Source of the DNA: an uncultured Lacticaseibacillus sp.
GTDB taxonomy: Bacteria; Bacillota; Bacilli; Lactobacillales; Lactobacillaceae
Assembly: GCA_934293835.1 (NCBI GenBank)
Contig: CAKQZO010000049.1
Coordinates: forward strand, 1-10,861
Direction of reading: 5' to 3'
Length of the DNA: 10,861 nt
Made by a program: the position numbers and the translations under genes. Below, piece by piece: positions 6,101 to 10,861 of this stretch. Each line of letters opens with the position of its first letter. Positions within the stretch are counted from its first letter, which is position 1. The notes under the pieces are model-generated. The model made no database searches and had not been told where the DNA came from. It was given only the letters and a program-made list of their open reading frames with translations.

Positions 6101-6214
6101 GAGTTGCGTGGCGCAACGCGGGTACATCTAGCTACGCCAGCGCACTCGGGGCTAAGTCCGCCCTAAGCACGCTGGCTAGGCTACCTGACCCGCTAAGCGC
6201 GCGCCACTTCGCTC
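6101..6214 (-). repeat. B element, copy B4 (most diverged good copy)
   Basis: On the minus strand: P1 GAGC/ACTC (6211-6214/6101-6104, three pairs); loop GAA/GCA; P2 GTGGCGC/GCGCCAC (6201-6207/6108-6114); loop GCGCTTA/GTT (6194-6200/6115-6117); P3 GCGGGT/ACCCGC (6188-6193/6118-6123). The inner part differs: CCAGCG/CGCTGG (6137-6142/6170-6175) and GGGC/GCCC. It shares no P2 or P3 sequence with the other copies yet keeps helix lengths and both internal loops. With B3 and B5 it makes a head-to-tail array on the minus strand. Confidence 0.7.
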
Positions 6215-6222
6215 TCGGTTAC

Positions 6223-6254
6223 TTGTGGTATCAGTGTCTGATTTCTGGTATGGT
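6223..6254 (+). promoter_or_regulatory. Possible promoter for the short ppx gene
   Basis: TGGTATGGT (6246-6254) looks like an extended -10 (TGN plus TATGGT). A -35-like TTGTGG (6223-6228) is 20 bases away, longer than ideal. It lies just downstream of the B4 repeat and 38 bases before the ATG. No better candidate is visible. Confidence 0.3.
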
Positions 6255-6292
6255 TGTCGGTGAATGAACGAGAACTCTGGTGGAGGCAGACG

Positions 6293-7225
6293 ATGAAACA
6301 TTATGGTGTGATCGATTTAGGCAGCAATTCGGCGCGGTTGAGTGTGTGGGCGATTGCCGATGATGGCGGCATCAAGCAGCTTCTGAAGCTGAAGGAAATG
6401 GTGCGCTTGTCAGAAGGCATGGGAGAAGCGCGCGTCTTGCAGGAGCCGGCGATGGCGCGCACGCTGACCGCGTTGGAAGGCTTCAAGGCACAATACGACG
6501 ACCTGGAGAACTTGACGCTTGAGGCGTATGCGACGGCCGCGACGCGGATGGCTACGAACCAGAAGGCCTTCTTGAAGCGCGTCAAGCAGGCGATCGGGGT
6601 CGATCTGCAGGTGATTCCCGGGACGAAAGAAGCCGAGCTCGATTACACCGGGGTGATCAACACGCTACCGATTCAAAATGCGTTGATCATGGATACTGGG
6701 GGCGCTTCGACGGAGCTGATCTTGGTGCAAAATCGTAAGTTGCAGCATCTGATTTCGATTCCGTTCGGTTCGGTCAACCTCACCGAGCGCTTCTTGCCCA
6801 AAGATGTGGTCAGTGCCGGCGAGTTGTTTGACCTGATCACCGCAGTCAACCGCATCTTCAATTCGATCTGGTGGCTGCGCAAAGCACAAAACCTGCCGAT
6901 CGTTGCGTTAGGCGGCTCGAACCGGACGCTGGCGAAGATTCAGCGGCGCAAGGACAAAGCGGCCGATTTTGAGGACATTCACGGCTACCGGATGGCGACC
7001 GATCAGGTGAACGCGATCTTCAAGGAAGTGGTCGATGCCGACTTGGAGACGCGCAAGGCGATTCCAGGATTGGCCAAATACCGTGCCGACATCATCATCG
7101 GTGGCATGGTGCCAGTGGTGATGATGATTCGTTATCTCGACTCGGACCGCTTGACCTTTTCACAGTATGGACTGCGTGAAGGCGCCTTGTATCAGCACCT
7201 GGAAGCAACCAAGGCCAGTGAGTAA
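6293..7225 (+). CDS. ppx: Ppx/GppA-family exopolyphosphatase, short single-module form
   Basis: A protein of 310 residues, containing only the ASKHA phosphatase module without the C-terminal HD domain seen in the long ppx at the left edge. Seen: phosphate-1 loop IDLGSNSARLSVW (residues 7-19), ATAATRMATN, the PGTKEAELDYTGV segment with Glu113 at a conserved acidic site (the usual preceding Glu is Lys112), phosphate-2 loop MDTGGASTEL (133-142) and the adenosine-type motif ALGGSNRTLAKI. Expected reaction: release of orthophosphate from polyphosphate ends in the cytoplasm. Start choice: GGAGG (6282-6286) is 6 bases before the ATG at 6293; the upstream in-frame codon at 6254 lacks a ribosome binding site. 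Paired long and short Ppx genes around ppk suggest a shared polyphosphate locus that has been opened by the sugar permease/DUF2089 block. Confidence 0.92.
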   Translation: MKHYGVIDLGSNSARLSVWAIADDGGIKQLLKLKEMVRLSEGMGEARVLQEPAMARTLTALEGFKAQYDDLENLTLEAYATAATRMATNQKAFLKRVKQAIGVDLQVIPGTKEAELDYTGVINTLPIQNALIMDTGGASTELILVQNRKLQHLISIPFGSVNLTERFLPKDVVSAGELFDLITAVNRIFNSIWWLRKAQNLPIVALGGSNRTLAKIQRRKDKAADFEDIHGYRMATDQVNAIFKEVVDADLETRKAIPGLAKYRADIIIGGMVPVVMMIRYLDSDRLTFSQYGLREGALYQHLEATKASE

Positions 7226-7237
7226 GAAGTGGTTAAG

Positions 7238-7273
7238 AATCCGGACGATGGCTGTTAGCCGGCGTCCGGATTT
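7238..7273 (+). terminator. Hairpin terminator after the short ppx gene
   Basis: AATCCGGACG (7238-7247) pairs perfectly with CGTCCGGATT (7263-7272); the loop holds a second small stem GGCT/AGCC (7250-7253/7257-7260). Only TTT ends the run, then AGTATTG, so termination may be partial and the next gene could receive read-through. Confidence 0.65.
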
Positions 7274-7310
7274 AGTATTGTGAAGACATTACGTGAACGG
7301 AGCGATAACG

Positions 7311-8282
7311 ATGAAAAAAATGATGATCATGTTAGGGCTATTCGTGGCCGCGGCGTTCGGCTTCGCGAATCAGCCGGTGCATGCCGATGATACTTGGCAG
7401 CCGGTCGCGACCTTGGGTAGCAGCCTGACGGCCACACAGAAGTCCGGTACGTTGACAACGCTGGAGAAGGCGGCCAACCTCGATTCTGTCTCGGAGCTGA
7501 CCGTCAACGGTGACACGCTTGTGAAGTATCTGAATCCCAGCGGCTCGACGTTCACCAGCACCAGCGGCGTCTGGTCGTCGGCCTTGGTACAAAAAACGTC
7601 TAGCGGTGGCATCAACGTGACCATCGTGCCTTACAACGGCACGAACAACATCACGACGATCACGAGCGACCAATACCGCAACGCGGCGGTCACCGCCGGG
7701 GTCTCCAACGCCAACCTATACATCACCTCGGCCGTGCGCATCGATGGCTCCGGCGCGTTGGCCGGCGTGTACGCGGCGTTTGCCCAAAACGGCGAGACCT
7801 TGAACGCCAGCCAAATCAATGCGGCACAAACCGAGGTCAACACGCTGTCGGGCATCACTGACGAGAATGCGAACAAAGACGGCTATTCGGACAAACAGCT
7901 CAACAACGCGGTGGCCGGCATGAAGAAAGCCATGGCGACGCAGTCCAACTCTGGTGAACAGACCTTGTCGCAGAACACCATCGGCAACATTGTCGATTCG
8001 CAACTGAAAGCCAATAATCTGACCAACATCATCAACAATAATCAGCGAACGCAGATCATCAACTTGATGGTCAAGATTCAAAATTCTGGCGCTTTGAAGT
8101 CTGGTGACTTTAAAGCTCAGGCGTCGAAGCTGGCCAGCTCGATTCAAAGCTCCGCCAAAGGCCTTTTTGCCAAGCTCAAGGGTCTGGACACGCAAGAGAA
8201 CCGCAATTTCTTGCAGAAGATCGGGGATGCGATCGCCAACTTCTTCAAGGCGATCATCAATTGGATCACGAGCTTGTTCTAG
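7311..8282 (+). CDS. Secreted DUF1002 protein
   Basis: A 323-residue protein with a clear signal peptide: KK at the start, a hydrophobic core (residues 4-19) and a signal peptidase I site VHA|DD after Ala25. The mature part matches the DUF1002 pattern known from lactobacilli and related Firmicutes, including LGSSLTATQK near its start and DGYSDKQLNNAVAGM in the middle. It is rich in Ser, Thr, Asn and Ala and has no cysteine. The last 25 residues (FLQKIGDAIANFFKAIINWITS region) form an amphipathic, partly hydrophobic tail that may touch the membrane. There is no LPXTG anchor. The function of the family is not established, to my knowledge. Start choice: GGAG (7299-7302) is 8 bases before ATG 7311; a GTG at 7293 is in frame but has no site. 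It appears to be a single-gene unit between two hairpin regions. Confidence 0.85.
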   Translation: MKKMMIMLGLFVAAAFGFANQPVHADDTWQPVATLGSSLTATQKSGTLTTLEKAANLDSVSELTVNGDTLVKYLNPSGSTFTSTSGVWSSALVQKTSSGGINVTIVPYNGTNNITTITSDQYRNAAVTAGVSNANLYITSAVRIDGSGALAGVYAAFAQNGETLNASQINAAQTEVNTLSGITDENANKDGYSDKQLNNAVAGMKKAMATQSNSGEQTLSQNTIGNIVDSQLKANNLTNIINNNQRTQIINLMVKIQNSGALKSGDFKAQASKLASSIQSSAKGLFAKLKGLDTQENRNFLQKIGDAIANFFKAIINWITSLF

Positions 8283-8297
8283 GCGCAAAACAGGGCT

Positions 8298-8410
8298 GTG
8301 ACAAAAGGCGGTTTTGGTACCGACGGATAGCCTAAGCAGACGCTGGGTCCGAACTTTGGACCTAGTGGCTGCGACGCTATCTGCTTGGTGCCGGCCTTTT
8401 GGAACGTCAC
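8298..8410. repeat. Long multi-helix palindrome after the DUF1002 gene (element C)
   Basis: Nested pairs in order: GTGAC/GTCAC (8298-8302/8406-8410), AAAAGGC/GCCTTTT (8303-8309/8394-8400), GGTACC/GGTGCC (8316-8321/8387-8392), GATAGC/GCTATC (8326-8331/8376-8381), GCAG/CTGC (8336-8339/8369-8372), TGGGTCC/GGACCTA (8344-8350/8358-8364). It has the same general style as the B elements (stacked short helices with internal loops) but a different helix plan and no NNNCTTA/GTT loop. No U-run follows, so by itself it is not a terminator. Confidence 0.6.
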
Positions 8411-8431
8411 ACCAGCGGAATATTCGGGTAC

Positions 8432-8469
8432 AAAAAGCGGGACTGTGGATTTGGCCACAGTCCCGTTTT
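8432..8469. terminator. Strong, probably bidirectional intrinsic terminator
   Basis: CGGGACTGTGG (8438-8448) pairs perfectly with CCACAGTCCCG (8455-8465), loop of six, with AAAAA on the left (8432-8436) and TTTT on the right (8466-8469). It closes the DUF1002 unit about 150 bases after its stop. A related left half, AAAACAGGGCTGTGACAAAA, occurs at 8287-8306 without its matching right half. Confidence 0.85.
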
Positions 8470-8496
8470 GCGTCTTTTGAGCGACTCTGCGATAAT
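8468..8496 (+). promoter_or_regulatory. Promoter of the membrane protein / HAD / hydrolase operon
   Basis: TTGCGT (8468-8473), 17-base spacer ending in TGC (8488-8490), GATAAT (8491-8496). The -35 overlaps the T-run of the preceding terminator, so the two units are packed end to end. Start of transcription expected near 8503. Confidence 0.7.
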
Positions 8497-8526
8497 GATA
8501 CCTAAACGGTTAAAGGGGGCAACGTG

Positions 8527-8796
8527 ATGTTGTGGGGATTGATCTTGATCGGCATCGTCGTGGTGGTGACGTTCGGACTTGGCTATGTGAATTACCGGCT
8601 GGGCAAGGCGGGTAAGTCGAAGAAGGTGGGGTTGGTGATTCCGGTCGCGTATGTTGCGGTGCGCCTGATCATGGCGCTCGTCCAAAAGCCGAACCTCGGG
8701 ACGCTGATCGTCGATTTGCTCCCAGGCTTGGTCGTCGCCGGGATCTATTATGCCTTGTATGTGCATGGAACGAAAAAGGCGGCTGGAGGGAATTAA
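8527..8796 (+). CDS. Small membrane protein, first gene of the HAD operon
   Basis: A protein of 89 residues with three likely membrane segments (about residues 2-20, 34-51, 57-78) and a short basic loop KAGKSKK between the first two. AAAGGGGG (8512-8519) fits the ATG at 8527 (7-base gap) better than the GTG directly before it at 8524. Its TAA shares one base with the ATG of the HAD gene, so the two are co-translated. I do not recognise a family; small membrane proteins of this size and pattern are common in lactobacilli. A role linked to the phosphatase downstream is possible but rests only on the gene overlap. Confidence 0.78.
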   Translation: MLWGLILIGIVVVVTFGLGYVNYRLGKAGKSKKVGLVIPVAYVAVRLIMALVQKPNLGTLIVDLLPGLVVAGIYYALYVHGTKKAAGGN

Positions 8797-9614
8797 TGTA
8801 CAAAATGATTGTTTCAGATCTCGATGAGAGCTTGTTGCGCACGGATGGCAGTGTTTCGCCGGCTGATGTGGCGACGATCGCCAAGCTTCGCGCCATGGGC
8901 GTGAAGTTCGTGCCGAATACCGGGCGTGGCTTCGCGTCGGTGCAGGCATTGCTCCAAACGATCGGCACCTTCGCCATGGCGGGGCAATACGTGATCGCCT
9001 ATAACGGTGGGGCGATCGTGGAGAATGCCGGCAATCGGATTCTTGCCAGCACGACGCTGGACTTCGCGGCCGCCGATCGCCTGTTTCGCCTGGCCGCGGC
9101 CCATCCGGATCTAGGCGCGCACATCTACACGCTGCACCATGTTTATGTGTTCCGCCCGACCGCAGACGAGAAGGCCTATCTCGCCAACCGTGGCGTCTCG
9201 TATCAGGAGTGGACCGCCCATGATTTGGCCGCTTTGGCCGACCGGCAAGTCGTCAAGGTGATCTTCGAGCATCCCGACTTGGCGGCGCGCCAAGCGTTCG
9301 CCGCGGAAGTGGCCGCCAAAATGGGCCCTGTGTTCACGGTCAGCTACTCCTCTGGGCGCTATGTCGAGTTCAACCCGACCGGTATCGATAAAGGCGACGC
9401 GGCGATTGCCTTGGGCCAGCAAATCGGCATCAAGCCAGAAGAGATCATCGCATTAGGCGACAACCTCAACGACCTGGCGATGATTCGAAAAGTTGGCCTC
9501 GGGGTCAGCGTGGCCAACGGCGTGGCCCAGGTGCGTGAGGCGGCGGGGTTGGTGCTGCCGGTGGACAACAACCACGATCCGGTGACGGCCCTGTTTGCGG
9601 CAGTTTTCGCCTGA
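8796..9614 (+). CDS. Cof-type HAD-superfamily phosphatase
   Basis: A protein of 272 residues, the usual size for the Cof (class IIB) HAD phosphatases, which remove phosphate from small molecules such as sugar phosphates or nucleotides in the cytoplasm. Seen: motif I SDLDESLL with nucleophile Asp8 and Asp10 (family norm DLDGTLL, so Gly to Glu and Thr to Ser here), motif II Thr42 in PNTGRG, motif III Lys199 in GIDKGDA, motif IV GDNLNDLAM with Asp222 and Asp226; the type IIB cap lies between motifs II and III. All catalytic residues are present, so the enzyme should be active; the substrate cannot be predicted. GGAGGG (8785-8790) is 5 bases from the ATG, inside the preceding gene. Confidence 0.92.
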   Translation: MYKMIVSDLDESLLRTDGSVSPADVATIAKLRAMGVKFVPNTGRGFASVQALLQTIGTFAMAGQYVIAYNGGAIVENAGNRILASTTLDFAAADRLFRLAAAHPDLGAHIYTLHHVYVFRPTADEKAYLANRGVSYQEWTAHDLAALADRQVVKVIFEHPDLAARQAFAAEVAAKMGPVFTVSYSSGRYVEFNPTGIDKGDAAIALGQQIGIKPEEIIALGDNLNDLAMIRKVGLGVSVANGVAQVREAAGLVLPVDNNHDPVTALFAAVFA

Positions 9615-9630
9615 ACATGGAGGCGCGACA

Positions 9631-10191
9631 GTGATCGATCTCAGTAAGACGGCGTATCTCGCCATCGATTTGCAAGAAGATGTCTTGCGGCCGCAACCCT
9701 TGTTTCCGCAGTCGGCCCAGGCCATCGTCGCGGCCAACGACCGCGTGAGTCAGGCGCTGAAGAACACGGCGGCCTTGGAAGTGTTGGTGCGCGTGCAACA
9801 GGCGACGTTCGGCCATCTCTATCCGTTCGCCGCCACGACGCGCGCGGTGCCCGTGGCAACGCCGGAGTTGAGCCTGGCGATCGCGTCGGAAGCGGCGACG
9901 AATGTGATCGTCGTCAACAAACATAACCCCAGTGCCTTCTTCGGCACCGATCTGGATGTGCAGCTGCGCCGCTTCGGCATCGAGACGTTGCTGGTGGCCG
10001 GTGTTTCGACCAGCAACGGGGTGTATGCCACGGTGTTAGACGGGTTCCAGCATGCTTATCGCGTGCTGGTGATCGAAGACGCCTGTGCCGATCGTGATGG
10101 CGAGAATCACGCCTTCTTTTTCCGGAAAATGTTCCCGCGCCTGGCCCATGTGACGACGGTCGCCGAAGTCTTGCAACTGATAAAGACTTGA
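9631..10191 (+). CDS. Isochorismatase-like (cysteine hydrolase fold) protein lacking the catalytic cysteine
   Basis: A protein of 186 residues with the isochorismatase-like fold. Seen: AIDLQED with Asp13, VVNKHNPSAF with Lys97, TDLDVQLRRFGIETLLVAG and then VSTSNGVYAT, where the position that is Cys in nicotinamidase-type members is Gly130. Family knowledge: Asp, Lys and Cys make the triad of the thiol-using hydrolases, while true isochorismatases such as EntB and PhzD lack the cysteine and act without it. So hydrolysis of an amide is doubtful, and another activity or none is possible. No isochorismate or siderophore genes are visible here. Start choice: GGAGG (9619-9623) is 7 bases before GTG 9631; an ATG-like start further up lies inside the HAD gene. 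It follows the HAD gene by 16 bases and probably ends the operon. Confidence 0.85.
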   Translation: MIDLSKTAYLAIDLQEDVLRPQPLFPQSAQAIVAANDRVSQALKNTAALEVLVRVQQATFGHLYPFAATTRAVPVATPELSLAIASEAATNVIVVNKHNPSAFFGTDLDVQLRRFGIETLLVAGVSTSNGVYATVLDGFQHAYRVLVIEDACADRDGENHAFFFRKMFPRLAHVTTVAEVLQLIKT

Positions 10192-10224
10192 CTTTTAATC
10201 GTAAACGACTATCTTTTGTGATAG
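10188..10224 (+). promoter_or_regulatory. Promoter with overlapping inverted repeat, upstream of the DsbA-like gene
   Basis: TTGACT (10188-10193), 16-base spacer, TATCTT (10210-10215). The -35 overlaps the TGA of the hydrolase gene. CTATC (10209-10213) and GATAG (10220-10224) form an inverted repeat with a 6-base gap over the -10 and the expected start region, a position where a repressor could act. The repeat is short and may be chance. Confidence 0.5.
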
Positions 10225-10248
10225 AGACTGATGAAAAGAGGCCGTACG

Positions 10249-10728
10249 ATGACTTTTGATCCGACGAATACCTTAACGTTCGGGCGCGATGACGCTGCCC
10301 ATCAGGTGTGGCTGGTGTTTAACCTCGGCTGTGAGGACACCCGTGACTGGTTCAACGCTACGGCCGAACGGCTGGAAGCGGCAATCGAAGCCGGCCGTAT
10401 CCAAGTGCACTTGCAGTTTTGGAGCAAACAGCGCGTGGCCTTGGTGAATGGTGGGATCGCCAACTGTTACATCGACTACGCCCATCCGCAGGCGGCGTAT
10501 GCGTTCATCAAGGCCGTTTTTGCTGATCAAGATGCGCTCAACGCGGCGCCTGATGTCCCGGCGTATCTGGAGGCGACCTACCACGTACAGCGCCATCCGC
10601 ACGCGGAGCTGATCGCCGCGCAGGTGGCCGAAGCGGTCGTTGAGGCGGGCATCACGAGCGTGCCGACCGTCGCCTATGATGGAAAGCTGTATTATGACGA
10701 GACGCTACAAGACGTGCCGGTGTTTTAG
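10249..10728 (+). CDS. DsbA-like thioredoxin-fold protein with a single active-site cysteine
   Basis: A protein of 159 residues. Seen: beta strand VWLVFNLG followed by CEDT at residues 28-31 where a dithiol enzyme would have CxxC, an inserted helical part, and ITSVPTVAYDGK with the cis-proline loop of the thioredoxin fold. Cys28 is kept and the second active-site residue is Thr31; one further cysteine is Cys73. There is no signal peptide, so it should act in the cytoplasm. Family knowledge: DsbA/FrnE-like proteins catalyse thiol-disulfide exchange; monothiol forms can reduce mixed disulfides or act as binding proteins. Start choice: AAGAGG (10236-10241) is 7 bases before ATG 10249; the in-frame ATG at 10231 has no good site. 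It is a single-gene unit with its own promoter and terminator. Confidence 0.82.
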   Translation: MTFDPTNTLTFGRDDAAHQVWLVFNLGCEDTRDWFNATAERLEAAIEAGRIQVHLQFWSKQRVALVNGGIANCYIDYAHPQAAYAFIKAVFADQDALNAAPDVPAYLEATYHVQRHPHAELIAAQVAEAVVEAGITSVPTVAYDGKLYYDETLQDVPVF

Positions 10729-10737
10729 TTAGGGAAG

Positions 10738-10763
10738 AGATGTGCTGAGGGCGCATCTTTTTT
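10738..10763 (+). terminator. Intrinsic terminator after the DsbA-like gene
   Basis: AGATGTGC (10738-10745) pairs with GCGCATCT (10751-10758, one G-U), five-base loop, followed by a T-run to 10763. It begins 9 bases after the stop codon. Confidence 0.88.
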
Positions 10764-10773
10764 GTTATAGCGC

Positions 10774-10800
10774 AAAAAAATAGCCGCCCACACAGGCGGC
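10774..10800 (-). terminator. Minus-strand intrinsic terminator
   Basis: GCCGCC (10783-10788) and GGCGGC (10795-10800) form a perfect GC stem with a six-base loop. On the minus strand it is followed by seven T (complement of 10774-10780). It faces the plus-strand terminator at 10738-10763, as between two convergent genes. Confidence 0.8.
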
Positions 10801-10801
10801 A

Positions 10802-10861
10802 TTAGGGGTAGAGCTTCACTTTGGAGGAGTGAGGGTTGGGGTGCAGGGGGGCACGCCCAAC
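10802..10861 (-). CDS. Possible C-terminal end of a minus-strand gene (19 codons visible)
   Basis: On the minus strand a frame open from the window edge ends at TAA (10804-10802), one base before the minus-strand terminator stem. The visible residues end in HSSKVKLYP. The position of the stop next to a terminator is the only support; I do not recognise the protein. The other two minus frames either stop earlier or run through the terminator hairpin. Confidence 0.45.
   Translation of the reverse strand, partial: VGRAPLHPNPHSSKVKLYP

Noticed and set aside
3740..6214. CRISPR array or insertion sequence as the explanation of the repeats
   Set aside because: The copies have no constant repeat with unique spacers, no transposase gene and no flanking target duplications; they are conserved in structure more than in sequence.
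6082..6267. 61-codon frame over B3-B4 leading into the short ppx
   Set aside because: It covers the minus-strand repeats, has no ribosome binding site and is not in frame with a family match.
7273..7281. -10-like TAGTAT/TATTGT before the DUF1002 gene
   Set aside because: A fitting -35 would fall inside the preceding hairpin and has little similarity to consensus, so I do not call a promoter here, though one must exist nearby or transcription reads through.
556..9924. Many long minus-strand frames opposite the + strand genes (for example 2066-2527, 7716-8288, 8407-8949, 9505-9924)
   Set aside because: They are shadows of well-supported + strand genes, with arginine- and histidine-rich translations typical of antisense frames in GC-rich DNA and no ribosome binding sites.

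Overview
The window reads like a chromosomal segment of a GC-rich lactic acid bacterium (Lactobacillaceae; I cannot fix the genus). The evidence is the AGGAGG-type ribosome binding sites, the GTG and TTG starts, the polyphosphate gene set, a GRP-type sugar permease, a secreted DUF1002 protein and a DUF2089 regulator. All confidently called genes lie on the + strand; a possible fragment of a minus-strand gene sits at the right edge.

Left part (1-3361): the 3' part of a long two-domain exopolyphosphatase/GppA-like gene overlaps polyphosphate kinase ppk by 4 bases. A second, short Ppx-type gene lies at 6293-7225. Together they give synthesis and breakdown of polyphosphate. The two halves of this set are separated by about 2.9 kb.

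The separating block holds a sugar-uptake type membrane protein (4336-5178) with its own terminator, then a DUF2089 regulator gene overlapping a small membrane protein gene (5294-5861). Its two flanks are long gene-free stretches (3362-4335 and 5862-6292). The left one looks like a large structured noncoding RNA: an extended -10 promoter at 3416-3444, UUCG- and GNRA-capped hairpins, two copies of a complex hairpin, a possible 5'-3' closing helix and an intrinsic terminator at 4146-4176. The right one holds at least two more copies of the same hairpin plus one degenerate copy, all in the opposite orientation. The four good copies keep the same helix and internal-loop plan while the paired bases change together. 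This family of about 110-nt elements (called B here) is the most unusual content of the window.

Right part (7226-10861): a secreted DUF1002 protein with its own hairpin signals; a 244-base gap with another long multi-helix palindrome and a strong terminator; a compact operon of a small membrane protein, a Cof-type HAD phosphatase and an isochorismatase-like hydrolase; and a DsbA-like thioredoxin-fold protein with its own promoter and terminator. The last 60 bases may be the end of a minus-strand gene followed by its own terminator.
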